Source of the DNA: Saxidomus purpurata
Taxonomy: Eukaryota; Mollusca; Bivalvia; Venerida; Veneridae
Reading direction: 5' to 3'
Assembly (NCBI GenBank): GCA_022818135.1
Contig: JAFMSR010000010.1
Span: 8,657,532 to 8,721,531 of the forward strand
Length of the DNA stretch: 64,000 nt
Positions 11,838-23,919 of the stretch are shown in pieces; within the stretch, counting starts at the first letter, position 1; the number at the start of each line of letters is the position of its first letter. Below the pieces are notes generated by a model that worked only from the letters and a program-made list of their open reading frames with translations, was not told where the DNA came from and made no database searches. A program made the translations under genes and the position numbers.

Positions 11838-13262
11838 ATCTAAATAATTAAATAATCGTTTATGTATCGCTTTAACGTTTTTTGTCTTTGATTATTTCAA
11901 ATTGTTTTTTGTGAGCAGCTTTGAGTTTTCTGTCATAATACAGAAAAATCTTGCCACATGGTTACGTTAATGAAGCCTAAATACCTAATACATAATTCGT
12001 ATCTGTTTTCAGTAATTAATGTGAAAGACACTTTTATTAAATCAGAACATGTGTGTGTATTAATTGTGTTGTGCTACTTCAACTGAAATCCTGTAGCCCG
12101 TCAATGAAACGGAGAACAACTGGAAAATTACTTTTTTTCTTTTTAAAACATTTACGTGACATCTAAATATCTGCTTGTAACTACTTAGATTTACTGGTTT
12201 GGAAGGACACACACTGAGCATAAGGTTAGGTTCTGTCGTATAACATGAATGCATGAACAAGAAATGTTTTATGAAGTATAAGCCGGAATGCAACATTATC
12301 AAAGTACTCTAAGCGACACATAATTGTGTGAAAGCTCAGTATAAATTCATTGAAAAAATTGCAAAGTGTTTAGACTCTTTCATTCCTACAATTGACAAAA
12401 TATGACATGGGCAAGTGATACAATGTAATTGTTATTTTGCCTATTTCAAAATGAAGCAATGAACGAATTTACCTTCTGGAGTAGTTCCTTTTATTCTATA
12501 AACCACGAACTGTTTTATTGAAGTCCAATGATACACAATTCAGATTTCACATTCAACATTCCTGTCCAATATCACTGCAGCATCGCTCTACAATAATTGC
12601 TATTTGACTGTGTCGCTGATACAAGGCCTGCTGTTCAATATTTATATATCTTAATATGATCTACTATCATAAAAAAATACACGCCATTTAATTCTATTTC
12701 TAAAAAGAGAAATTGTTAAGTAACTTGATCTTTACTTTATTCGGGCGTCACTTGGAAGGTATGTGTTGCTCATTGTATGTTAACGTCAAAGCTTCATGCG
12801 TTTGATTGTGCAAATCATCAGTCATTTCTTTAGAACATTAACATGTCAAAATTAAGTATTTCGGATCCAAGAAAATTCTGTTACATATTTGACTATATAT
12901 TGTACGGGGGACATATTAAGCACGTAAACAAGTGCATGTACTATGAAGTGATGAAATATGTCACTGCTGCATTTAACAATATCAAAAGCGATTATTACTA
13001 GTTCTAGTAGGTAGGAACAATCTGAACAGAAAACAAACTGCTTACAATACCGTATCGATATAAAATAAAACTGATAAAGATGTAACAAGCATGAAGAAAG
13101 ACCAGAACGGACTTTGCAGTTACTTGTATTAATTTGTGCAATTAAAAGAATGTTATGGTACAGATGGCACCCAACCTACCGGGCTACCTTTGCTACTACA
13201 GAGACAACTCTTGGGCCTGCGATACACAGAAGCTGGGTCTATAACGTGAGTAGTTAAAGCTT
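11838..13262. other. No gene recognised; contains one diverged duplicate segment
   Basis: AT-rich sequence. At 12562-12604 a segment (CTGTCCAATATCACTGCAGC and following) resembles 33319-33360. No coding region is supported. Confidence 0.4.
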
Positions 13263-13430
13263 ATTTTGACTGGTCACAATTCTCGTAGTCTACCGTTGTC
13301 TATCATTTTGACTGGTCACAATTCTCGTAGTCTACCGTTGTCTATCATTTTGACTGGTCACAATTCTCGTAGTCTACCGTTGTCTATCATTTTGACTGGT
13401 CACAATTCTCGTAGTCTACCGTTGTCTATC
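13263..13430. repeat. 42-bp minisatellite, 4 identical copies
   Basis: Four consecutive units of 42 bp, each beginning ATTTTGACTGGTCACAATTC, are identical by eye. They start at 13263, 13305, 13347 and 13389. As 42 is divisible by 3, a short open frame with a 14-residue repeat (TGHNSRSLPLSIIL) runs through it, but nothing else supports translation. The lack of divergence implies recent expansion. Confidence 0.97.
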
Positions 13431-13802
13431 ATTACTATTTCAGCTTATTAGAGACCACTTATTTTTTTTTCACAATTTGTTTTCAGTAAAACAACAGTAT
13501 CTTTTAACCATTCACCGTTAAAAAATTGTCCATCAACACAAATATCATTACAAATGTTTCGAAAAAATAATATTTAGATATCTAATTCTTCGTGAGTTGA
13601 CACTTTGATGTGTGCACAATAAGAATCTTTTCAAAGTCAAACTATCTTTCGTCGGTAAGATCGTTGCATAAAACATGTAACTACATAACCTAGTGTTACG
13701 TTTACGTGAATATTTAAACGTAGTTGACAGCATAAGTAAGTAAGCTAATAAACTGCCCGCTGAGCAATACTCAAACTTTAGAACATGGTTATTCAATTCA
13801 TT

Positions 13803-14540
13803 ATATCCCCGAAACGAAGTTTGGGGGGGGGGGTATATAGGAGTCACCCGGTGGTCGGTCGGTCGGGCGGTCGGTTGGTCGGGCGGTCGGTCAGGCGGTC
13901 CGTTGCATTTTCCTTGTCCGGAGCATAACTTAAAAACCACTGGTTGGAATTCAATACTGCTTCATACAGTGCTCAAGCACATTGAGAGGAAGTGCAGTGC
14001 ACAAGAACCATAACTCTTTCTTGACTAATTACAGAGTTATTGCCCTTTGTTACTTTTCCTTGTCCGGAGCATTACTTGAAAACTACTGGTTGGAATTCAA
14101 TACAACTTCATACAATGGTCTAGCACAATGAGAGAAAGTGCAGTGCATAGGAACCATAACTCTATCTTGAGTATTTACAGAGTTATTGTCCCTTTTTTTC
14201 CGGACTTGAAAATACCGTTGGAATTCAATCTTCTGGTCAAGAGCATTGGGGGGAAGGGGAGGGCACAGGAACCATTTTGACTTACAAAGTGGTGGCCCTT
14301 TTTTTTTTTTTTTTTTCCGGGGCATTACTTGAAAACTACATGTGTGAATGTATTACAACTTCATACAATGGTCCAGCACAATGAGAGGAAGTGCAGTGTA
14401 CAAGAACCATAACTCTATCTTGACTAATTACAGAGTTATTACCAAGAACAATATCTCTATTTTAGTTGTTTTTTTGCAAGATATTCTGTTACTACGAACT
14501 TCCTCAGTTTATAAAGCAGTCTTTCGGGGGTATTAATCAC
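13803..14540 (+). mobile_element. Pearl-like bivalve element with ~145-bp core monomers
   Basis: The element starts near CCCCGAAACGAAGTTTGG followed by a G-run and a GGTCGGTCGG-rich stretch. It ends near TTTCGGGGGTATTAATCAC. Between lie about four tandem monomers of roughly 145 bp, recognisable by 'TTCATACARTG', 'AGTGCAGTGCA', 'CCATAACTCT' and 'ACAGAGTTATTG' (about 13910, 14055, 14200 and 14316). The third is damaged and carries a T-run. Such core-monomer elements are abundant in bivalves and are thought to be non-autonomous, possibly Helitron-related. That assignment is from memory and uncertain. Confidence 0.65.
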
Positions 14541-14561
14541 ATTTAGTGATAGCTCTAGTTT

Positions 14562-14860
14562 CAATTCAAATAGTTTATTGCATTAAACATACAATTATAT
14601 GCTTATAGCAAAAAAAACATGATTGAATATATACAGACGACATGAATTTTCAAGGTGTATAAACTACACAGTAATGGTAAAATACAGGTTGGGGTGGTTT
14701 CAAACGATTGCATTGACAACAGGTTTCATTCTCTACATAAGTTAGCAAAATCTAAATATTTCGATATATCTTTAACAACTGTTTTTGAATCTGGGCTTTT
14801 CGGATTATTTTTACTTCAGTTTTTGTCCAGATCGTTATTAGTTATTACACAGTAAACGTT
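14562..14860 (-). mobile_element. 5'-truncated LINE 3' fragment
   Basis: On the minus strand the sequence ends AATAAACTATTTGAATTGAA, the same design of 3' end (AATAAA plus short AT-rich repeats) seen in LINE B. Upstream, a short frame reading KTVVKDISKYLDFANL resembles the extreme C-terminus of L1-like ORF2 proteins. It abuts the pearl-like element. The assignment rests on terminal sequence style and about 20 residues, so it is moderate. Confidence 0.5.
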
Positions 14861-14869
14861 CCATGCAGA

Positions 14870-15372
14870 CCGATATACGTAATGAGGGTGACCTGAACTT
14901 TATTTCAAGATGATATGTTAATCAATTTTTACGAGTTCAGTTATATGCACATAAGATAATAAAAGATTGATCAAATTATATTCCACGTGCGAACACAGTA
15001 GCTATATGCTCGGTTAGCAAAGCTCTGAATGCTGTATTATTCTCACATGCATTAATCAGGAACATGGCACCATATAACAACACCAGTGTAGCATGCTGTT
15101 TCAATATATTCATTTTTCAAACCCATTTTTGAAAAAGCTGTTCATGGAGAAGAAATTGCATAAATTATTCTTTGAATCATTCTTTTTCATCTAAATTATG
15201 TACATATTGCAACAGCACTGAAACTTAATTATATTGAAATCAATGTAATTAAATGCTAGATCATTAGCCTGGGATTCCGCCATTTGTTAACTCTGAAATC
15301 CTTTTGTCTATCAATATTTATTATTGTTTTATTAATTATTCTGCCCGGAATGAACTTAATTGGTTTAATAAT
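14870..15372 (+). repeat. Old tandem duplication, copy 1 (with 18222-18716)
   Basis: The same ordered set of short matches occurs in both copies, about 3.35 kb apart. These include AATAAAAGATTGATCAAATT, ATTARTCAGGAACA, AAATCAATG...AGATCA...CTGGGA, and CCCGGAATRAAC...ATT. Both are same-strand and non-coding. The matches keep their spacing, which argues for one duplicated segment of about 0.5 kb and not chance AT-rich similarity. Confidence 0.6.
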
Positions 15373-15375
15373 CAC

Positions 15376-15894
15376 AATAAAGGCTGCCCTCGTAGTCTCT
15401 TTAGCTCATCGCACATGTGGGGGTGGGTCGACCCCGCCGGAAGCTCTCCTCCATCATCGCTGCCTTGTCAAATTCCAAAGTTTCTCCATTAGTACCGAGT
15501 ACGTCTCTGCTAATTTGTGACAAAGTCTGAAAGTAGGAACGCTGGTAAACGGAAATTCTAAGGGCATAAACTGGCGTGTCCGGCGTATACAGTGACATAG
15601 TAGCTGAGTAATACCCAAGTAATAGCTAAGTAAATTGTGAAAGAGTACCGTAGAGTACCATGGGAAAAATCTATTTTATGGCAATAAGTGCACAAAGGGG
15701 GCAAAACGAGAAAGTAATTGAAATGCAGTTGAAAAGTGAAAATCTCAGTAGAAAAAGAATGTACAGCAGTATTCTGCGAAGAGTAAGTGAGAACCGATGG
15801 CCGATGTCTAGGCCGAGCGGAGGTTACAGAGAGCGGAGAAAGAGGATAAGGCAGACCAAATAAATAATAAAAACAGATAAATAAAAGCTGCCCT
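15376..15894 (+). mobile_element. Retroposed insert of about 489 bp with target-site duplication
   Basis: AATAAAGGCTGCCCT (15376-15390) and AATAAAAGCTGCCCT (15880-15894) flank the insert, differing at one base. The plus-strand right end is A-rich (AAATAAATAATAAAAACAG), as expected for LINE-driven insertion of a transcript. The insert is more GC-rich than its surroundings and begins CGTAGTCTCTTTAGCTCATC. I do not recognise its source. Short open frames exist on both strands (minus 15401-15598, plus 15660-15863), and neither shows a domain. It could be a retrocopy of a non-coding RNA or mRNA fragment, or an unnamed SINE. Confidence 0.65.
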
Positions 15895-16159
15895 ATTGAT
15901 CATTCTGGGTGTTTTCAATTATAAATTCGAATTCAGACGTAAAACTCAAAGATTCTGATAAGTTGGATGATTTAATTGAACGCATTTAAACACCAGTGAT
16001 CATGGTGTGCCATTCACCGTAATCCGGTGTACGTCGTATTGTACGTTGTCCGTTCATTTCTTCTTATAAAAATCTTCTGGACCAATGTCACATGAATGTT
16101 CCCTAGGTGACATACATAAAAGATTAATCAAATGAAATAGGTCTTAACAGGAAGCACAA

Positions 16160-17040
16160 TATGGTAAGTTTCGCTCCACTGGACTAACTAGACTGTTTTG
16201 AGTAAGTTTGTGAAAATCGTTTGAAGTGTTATCATGGAAAAGCCCACAGAGGTCACTGTGACCTTGACCTTAAAAATGGGGATCATCTACAGGTTGCATG
16301 CAACTCTCTAAGCAAGTTTCATGAAAGGCAAATGTAAATTGTGACATGTAGAGTGTTACCAAGGAAAAAACAAAACGGGAGGTCACTCTGACATTGACCT
16401 TTGACAAACTAACTCTAAAAACAGTGAGGTACATCTAGTCAGTAAGACCAGTCATTTAAAGTTTGACACAGGGTTTTGATCCCAGTATAAGGGGGGGAAA
16501 ATATTAAGTTTATATAAAGTTCGGGTCACCGTCCTTGACCTTTGACCTACTGACCCCATTACAGAATAGGGATTATCTACATCGTATGCATTGTCCTATA
16601 ACGTTCGGAGATTGAAGTTTGATGAAAATTGAAGAGGGGGGGGAAAAATTTCAAAGGGCGGGCCACTGTGACGAACCCTTACCAAACGCGGATCATCCAC
16701 TGAGCATCCAGAGCTTTAAGATATTTGGTTTGTTCAGCAATGCATAGTAGGAACCCTTCAGGTTGCAGTTAATGCGTTATAATGTTTAACATCATTTGAC
16801 TGACCCCCAAATAGGGTTTCTACATGTTGCACGACCTCGGAGAAAGTTTGATGAAAATTGTGACTTTTTCACCAGAGCTTACATATTTGGCTTGTAGCAT
16901 TGTCTAGTGGTCCTGTACTACATTAAGACCCCTGGTTCAAAGTTCACACCCCTTTCATTTGGCTTGTAGCGTTTGTCCTCTATCAAGACTGTTCAAATCA
17001 TACCCATTGGGTCCAAGTTTGCCGCGCCCCGGTGTCAGCT
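16160..17040 (+). repeat. Diverged bivalve interspersed repeat
   Basis: Recurring phrases such as GTCACTGTGACCTTGACCTT, 'GACCTTTGACCTACTGACCCC', 'GATCATCTAC', 'AAGTTTGATGAAAATTG' and a terminal GCCGCGCCCCGGTGTC segment mark decayed monomers of a repeat class common in bivalves. Nothing coding is visible. Confidence 0.55.
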
Positions 17041-18221
17041 TTGTCAACATTTGGATTGAACCATTGCTTTACAATATGTTTTACTGTAAAAGATTGTTAT
17101 TATAAATCAAAACGTACAATGACTGGTTGTTGAGATCAATTTCAATAGCAGACGAAAACAAGCACAAAAATTGAATGGTTTAAAATCCGTTCACTCTCAA
17201 AGATATCAATCAAATTTTAAGGACGTTGGCTTAATGATTTTAAATGGATATTTTAATGACGATTCCATGATAATTTATCAAAATGTACCAGTTATAAAAA
17301 TACTAATCCCATAAGGTTTAAACGGTTGATGTTATCTAAGAGAACTTGTTTCGCATTATAGACAACATGATAAATCATCTACGCAGTGCTTAGTATAGTA
17401 TGCTGTTTGGAGCAAATTATATATAAAGGCATATGTCATAATGTTGCTTTTGAGACATAATATCAGAATTCAAAATGATTACATGGTCATTATTCTTATT
17501 AACTGGTGCATAGTAATGTGATCCAATCACGAAGAACAACTGGTATTGTATGAAGTTCAACATTAACAACGATCACAGCTCCACGCATCTATATTTGTGA
17601 AGTGTTCAAAGAAAGAGACTTAAGTTTCGCTGGCTAATATATTTGTTGTCAATTCTTATGACCTTTTTTGCTTTTATGTCCTCAATATTTAATTGAAATG
17701 CTGACGCTGTAAATGCTTTAATTGATCGTTTTATCGTCAACATTAGCCAGCTTGTTTGTTTTATTTATCAAAATATGAAACTTAGTTCCGTTGCTTTGAC
17801 AGTAATGCCACACGGGCAAAGAATACACGTGACGGTGAACTTTCTTGAAGCCATATTTTTACTCAGATCGTACTTGACTTGCTGCTAAAGAATAAAATCA
17901 ACTTTGCGAAGATATTGTTTCAGGAAAATGAGAAATTATTTCATGACGTCATCTGCCATGTATTTCTCCGAAAATTATTTTTCTTGTAAATGATTAAAGA
18001 CAACTTAAATAGCTTCCGCGCAGTTTTTCGAAATATTTTGCAGTTTTTCTTTTAAGCAGGTAACTTATTTATAATAACATACATGTAATTAATTTTATAA
18101 ACTTAAGTAAATAGAAACTGTTTTAAGATATTTTGAAGATAAAAACACATGGAAGAACAAGGAAATTACATAAACCGAGGAAAATATTTATGTGGTATAA
18201 AATTATATACGGATAACATTC
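17041..18221. other. No gene recognised
   Basis: AT-rich sequence with no supported feature. Confidence 0.4.
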
Positions 18222-18716
18222 GATACAGACCGTTTCACCGCATGTCGAGGATGATATAATGTCTCTAAAAGTAATGAAAATCAATGTTTACTAGATCAGT
18301 TGTCCGACAGAGCATGCTACACACAATGTAATAAAAGATTGATCAAATTGTAAAGTACATTAGCACTCCGGCCTGATGACACGCTAATAGCTAGTTTTGA
18401 TTGCACAAAAATGTCTGCATGTGGTCTATGTTATTCATGAGCTAATTAGGAACAAAGACGTTGTTTATGTATTCATACATCCTGTAAACATATTATTATA
18501 TAAGTCTTCAAAGCTGCTGAGAAAATGAATTTTATGGAACATTATTTTGATCATGTATGAAGCCGAAGTCAATAAAATCAATGCAGTTAAAAGCCAGATC
18601 AATAATCTGGGAATTGCTTATTAGTTTATTTTAGATTCCTGCAGGAAATAAGCATACGTCTGTATTCTGTAAATGAAAGTTTGTTGCTACCCGGAATAAA
18701 CATTATTGATTCAAAA
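18222..18716 (+). repeat. Old tandem duplication, copy 2 (with 14870-15372)
   Basis: See copy 1. This copy contains AATAAAAGATTGATCAAATT at about 18331 and CCCGGAATAAAC near 18691. It lacks the retroposed insert that follows copy 1, so that insert is younger than the duplication. Confidence 0.6.
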
Positions 18717-18979
18717 ACCAATACGAATATCATGTTTTAAAAACGTATATATTCCCATTTAAGCCTTAAATTCAAGATCTTAACAGAAAAGGTTAACGAC
18801 TCAGCAACATAAGGAATTTATTTGAATACACAATACTGTATTTAACAGCCAAAGAATCATAGCATTTCACTGACGTCAACACATTTGTAAATAAAAAAGA
18901 AATTCATTTCAGAATCTGGCGTTTACAATAGAAAGTTCGGTCAAATAAAAGGCAGTTGTTTTACTGTTTTTCAATCTTC

Positions 18980-19235
18980 CCAGCTTCAAACGGGTACTTG
19001 AGACAGGGTTACAGATGAAATATGTGCATATGTCCACCCAGATAAAAATGGGCACTTCAGGCAAGGTACTAAATACAACATGTGCTTATGTCCACCCAAA
19101 TAAAAATGGGTACTTTAGACAACGTATCTGACGCAACATGTGCTTCTGTCCATCCAGCTTAAAATCGGTACTTGAGGCAAGGTACCCGATACAACATATG
19201 ATTCTGTCCACCTATATAAAATGGGTACTTGCGAT
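18980..19235 (+). repeat. 57-58-bp tandem repeat of a SINE-like 3' domain, about 4 copies
   Basis: Units starting GTCCACCCA occur at 19032, 19090, 19148 and 19205, each followed by an AAAATGGGTACTT-like segment and then CAAGGTA...ACAACATGTGCTT. The core GTCCACCyAG...TAAATGGGTA also occurs once inside the SINE at 54670-54905. The array therefore looks like tandem amplification of a SINE 3' domain. Confidence 0.8.
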
Positions 19236-20340
19236 TGTAAGCTCTGTCTTTTGTTTTAAATGTTAATAGTGCAGGCCGACCATGGGATTGCTCCCCTGGT
19301 GAACTAGCCAAGATCCTTAAGCTCTGTCTTTTAAAACTCTTAGATTCCATTATTTCCTCTTTCACATGACTATCGAGACATTTTATCTGAATTTTAAAGG
19401 ATTCTGTGATTGGTATCTAATTAATTGGTTCATTTTATTTGAGACAATCACAATCGATAATTGTCATGGTATAAATTTTAAATGAAATAACAGCAAGCAA
19501 CGATCTACAGCTTTGCAAATGTACATGATGCAAGTTGCGCTGGTTTCCTATGATTTTGTTGACAACCATATCATGTGTTGTCTTGTTTGACCTCAAGGTC
19601 TGCAAAACAAAGGAGAGTGCGAATGTAGACGCTATAAATAACGAAACGGAGTAAGCGCGTTTTCTTCAGACACTTGTTTTGTATTTCTATCCAGTGGGAA
19701 CGGTAAATAAAGTATGTTTGTGCTGAAAGGGAACATAAACAGAAGGCTGAACAGCCAGCAATAAATGTTAATCTGGAGCTATAGGGATCGCCTGATGTCC
19801 AGCGTATGTCTTTTGTCTGACGTATGTATGTCACCTCTCAACAATGTTGATTTAAACACTACTGGAGACCACCATGAATGTACAGAAGAAATTTTGTTGG
19901 ATGGTTTTAAGGATAGTATTCCTTAACAAAAGGTAAATTCTAAAATGCCGGACGCCGATAGTAGAAATTATGTAGCTGTTATATTTGGAGGTTGCTGAAA
20001 TTTCCTATTTCCCGGGTCAAAAGAGTTATGTAGTATATTGCGTGTGTTTCGTCGGCAAGAAACACAACTCATATATTATCCGAGAAGTAGACGAAAATTA
20101 TGAAACAAATAAACAAATCAGATAATGATTACATAAGACAGTATGTCGTGTTGTAAATTACAAGAGATCATTTGGAAATCAATAGAAGGCTTCTCCATGT
20201 TCACTATAGGTCCCGCTTTGTTTCTAATTATTTTCTCGTATGTTTATTGATACTGCTTCATGAATTAGTGTTTTATTTTAACTGCTTTTGTAGATGGTAA
20301 ATTATGAAATCCGTTAGGGTTATATTGGCTCTGGATCGCT
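19236..20340. other. No gene recognised
   Basis: AT-rich sequence without a supported gene. Open frames on the minus strand at 19159-19365 and 19571-19834 have no recognisable features. Confidence 0.4.
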
Positions 20341-20765
20341 TACCTTAGTTCATGGCACTTGACATTTGACCCTGTGACCTCAAAACCAGTAGGGGTAATG
20401 TACTGGTCATGACAAACCTATATGTCTAGTTTGAAGGTCATAGTCAGTATGATTCTCCAATTAGTGAACATAATAGATATAACTATGACCTTTAACTCAG
20501 TGATGGTCACCTACTGGTTACGATCATCCCGTCTATGAAGTTCACGAGTTATTGATAATTATGGGATTAGTCTTGTTATCCCATAGGAATGGTACATTTT
20601 TATCTCCGGGCCAAACTGTGAACAAAGAGGACCACCAGACAATGCTACTTGGACCTCGCAGTTTTTAGAGTGTTCCTATACCTCTGTATACGCAGACAAG
20701 TGACCGTAGCGAGTGGTCAATTTCGATCCAAAGGCCACAATTTGAACTGACTATATATGCGTCAC
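20341..20765 (+). repeat. Diverged bivalve interspersed repeat
   Basis: GACATTTGACCCTGTGACCT, 'AGTTTGAAGGTCATAG', 'TGACCTTTAACTCAGTGATGGTCACCTACTGG' in pieces, and 'GAGGACCACCAGACAATGCTA' resemble monomers of the bivalve TGACCT-type repeats. The last phrase is repeated at 21500-21510 beyond the adjacent minisatellite. Confidence 0.5.
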
Positions 20766-20768
20766 TTA

Positions 20769-21285
20769 GAACATGTTAAATACCAATGAGCTATGCCCTA
20801 CACTTAGAAAATGTTATATACCAATGAGCTATGCCCTAGGCCTAGAAATGTTATATACCAATTAGCTATGCCCTATGCCTAGAAAATGTTATATACCAAT
20901 TAGCTATGCCCTATGCCTTGAAATGTTATATACCAATTAGCTATGCCCTATGCCTAGAAAATGTTATATACCAATTAGCTATGCCCTACGCCTAGAAAAT
21001 GTTATATACTAATTAGCTATGCCCTAGGCCTAGAAATGTTATATACCAATGAGCTATGCCTTATGCCTAGAAAACGTTATATACCAATTAGCTATGCCCT
21101 AGGCCTAAATGTTATATACCAATTAGCTATGCTCTATGCCTAGAAATGTTATATACCAATTAGCTATGCCCTAGGCCTAGAAAATGTTATATACCAATGA
21201 GCTATGCCCTAGGCCTAGAAATGTTATATACCAATGAGCTATGCCCTACGCCTAGAAATGTTATATACCAATTAGCTATGCCCTG
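20769..21285 (+). repeat. 37-38-bp minisatellite, about 14 copies
   Basis: Units read CTATGCCCTAGGCCTAGAAA then ATGTTATATACCAATTAG with point changes, about fourteen times. The single-copy sequence on both sides (TAGAACATGTTGCATACTAAT near 21350, and GCTCTAGGCCTTGTGCTTTT near 21537) contains related words. The array probably amplified from within the surrounding bivalve repeat. Confidence 0.95.
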
Positions 21286-21600
21286 TGTTTTTGAACAGAA
21301 GATGTTTAAAAGTTTGCCCTATACAATTCTATGTAAAGTATAGGTCCACTAGAACATGTTGCATACTAATTAGTTATGCTCTACGCAATTTGGTTTTGGA
21401 GAAGAATATTTTAAAGATTTATTCCTGTATAAGACTTTTTAAAACTAGCTACCTTTGTCGGGGTCACTACTGGACCCTAGGATTTAAACGAACTTGGTAG
21501 AGGACCACTAAATAATGTTTTTTACCAAATGTTTAAGCTCTAGGCCTTGTGCTTTTGTAGAAGAAGTCCTCATGGTCTTTATAAAAGTTTTTTTTTCCTT
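21286..21600 (+). repeat. Bivalve repeat flanking the 37-38-bp array
   Basis: Two diverged monomers carry 'TTTGAACAGAAGATGTTTAA', 'TTGGAGAAGAATATTTTAAAG', 'GAACTTGGTAGAGGACCACT' and 'TGCTTTTGTAGAAGAAG'. The short plus-strand frame 21285-21500 is a by-product. Confidence 0.5.
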
Positions 21601-23560
21601 TCTGATCTTAGTCATTCGCTTGTGTACCTTTGGTTCTCAAACATATCGGTTAGCTGTATATATTAAAATGTTTTATGAATAATTTATATTATGTGCCTGT
21701 CTTTGCGCCGCCTGTCAGTTTCAGTATATTAAATTGTCTCAGTCTATATTGATAGTTAAGTATTTCTAGCAATAGTAACACTAACCACCCATTGTGATTT
21801 GGTCCTAACAAAATTACAATTATGAATGCAGAAACAGTGATATCACGCTGTATTAGCTTACCTGAGCACGAATTGTGTATGCTGTTGTTTTATGTTTGTT
21901 GCCGCCTTGCACATAAGAAACGTATTTTATGAATGACCATCACATTTTGAGCTGGTTAAATTATCGACTAACTAAGAGCAGCATTTCAAAAACCGCATGC
22001 TTATGTTGATGTTATAAATGTTTTACATTTACCTTGTTTATACTACAACATACTGGTTGTTACACAGAATGTTTGTACCTAAACATGGTCATGCAAGTAC
22101 ACTCTAAGACCAGGTAAGACCTGGACGTGTACAGCTATGTGAATGAGCAGTGTAAACAGCCCAACACAATATTACTTTTATGGAATGATTTGTAACAGAA
22201 ACACGTTAAAATACAATTTAAAAATACCAAGTGTTTCAAACTAATGAAGTTGCGTAAAATGTTGACACAGACGTGTAAAAGTTTCGATGGCATCAAGGCT
22301 TTTACCTTATACGTATAATGGTAACATTTCAGATTAATTATTATTCTTTCCTCAACATTTACCTGTATTTAAAGACAAAACTTCGATTGCGTATAGCTTT
22401 AATAAATCAATTTCGATAATTAAGATAGAGAGCAACATACAATGTTGCCAGAAGTAGCATCGAAAAAACTACTGCGGTATATTTCTAACATGCTTTTGGT
22501 ACAAATAAAGATGACTTCAGCCGGTAAGACATCTTTCTTGGTAACAAGAACATGTAATTGTACTACTTGGACTTGAGGTGAATATGATAATGCGTATCTA
22601 ATGCACTGTGCTAACCTCGAAGACAAGAACAGAAGAAATAAAATACCTGTTTAATATAAATGAGACGGTTCTATTCAAACATTTTAGACAAAAAGTAACA
22701 AACTTTTAGTAACACCATTTACCTTTTTATTTAAAAACCTAAAATTCACATTTAAGATTCCACACGAATATGGGATCGTTTTGAGTTCAGCATATGTTCA
22801 AATTTACAAAAATATACCTTGAATCCTTGTTGCATGTAAAGAGTTTAATTTAAGAATATTCAAAAAGTATATACGCGTAGACATAGAAATATCAGTATAA
22901 TTGATTTATCCAAATTGACTCGTGTTGTTGAATCATAAATGAGAAATGCAATTTTCTAGAGAAAATCTAACAAATAATTCCAACTCGGTCAGCCCTGGAG
23001 AAATTAAACGATGTAATTCCCTTTTCAAACCTTACAATTTATGTACAAAATACTGATAGCTCTGAAGTCACACAATAAAAGATATTCCTGCCCCGTTCAC
23101 TTTGCCTTAGAGAGTTCGTTCGTATTCTACGGTCGCACGTTGGTAAGGAAGTACTGAACGTTGGCAAGGGAGGGCGGGCCTAGCGATCAGCTGTACGGAC
23201 ATTTTATTTGTTTGCAAACATCGTTTTAATGAGGTTTATATGTCGAAGTTTGATAATTTTTACTATTAGATAAACTATGGTCTTAAAAAAAAAAGAAACC
23301 CTAATCATTTTCAAGTAGACGTAAAAGAGTTTCATTTTTAAAAAGGTTCCGAATTTTTAGGGCACGCAATACCAGTTCTGGTTACGAAAGTAACTGGTAC
23401 GTATTTCAGCCAAGTATTGATAAAAGAAAAAGGAATGATGTTTTGCATGTAGTCATAAGAAAGAGAAAACATTTTTAGGAACGTACATCAAGTTGATGTA
23501 TTCACATTTCAAAGTACAAACCTGCATCCGTAGGAAACGTCTTGCGTTTTTCAAAACAAG
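21601..23560. other. No gene recognised
   Basis: AT-rich sequence without a supported gene or repeat. Confidence 0.4.
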
Positions 23561-23791
23561 ATGGCGGACGGAAACTGAAATTTCTTACCGTATAATTGAC
23601 GTCGACGTTTCTCCTAATAAATGACGTCACGTATAAACAACAATATTAAATCGAGTCTATTAATACGCAATAAAGAAAATGTGCATGGTGAAATAGTACG
23701 CCCGTTGTCTAAGAAGTTTCAAGATTCATTTATTGTTTTTTTGCTAACAGAATGCCATTGTGTTCATATTCAATATGAGAGAATAATAAAA

Positions 23792-23919
23792 AGGTTATTG
23801 AACTTGTATGGCGAAATATTCTGCAACTCGTTGATTTGGCGGGAACAACTCGCAAGCTCGTTGTTCCCGCCAAATCAACTCGTTCCAAGTAATATTTCAC
23901 CATACAAGTTCAATAACCT
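23792..23919. mobile_element. Fold-back hairpin element, 58-60-bp arms
   Basis: The left arm (23792-23849, starting AGGTTATTGAACTTGTATGG) is nearly perfectly complementary to the right arm (23860-23919), with a 10-base loop (TCGCAAGCTC). The inner part of the arms is GC-rich (GATTTGGCGGGAACAAC). It has no coding capacity. This architecture fits a fold-back or MITE element. The open frame 23621-23923 exists only because of it. Confidence 0.85.
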
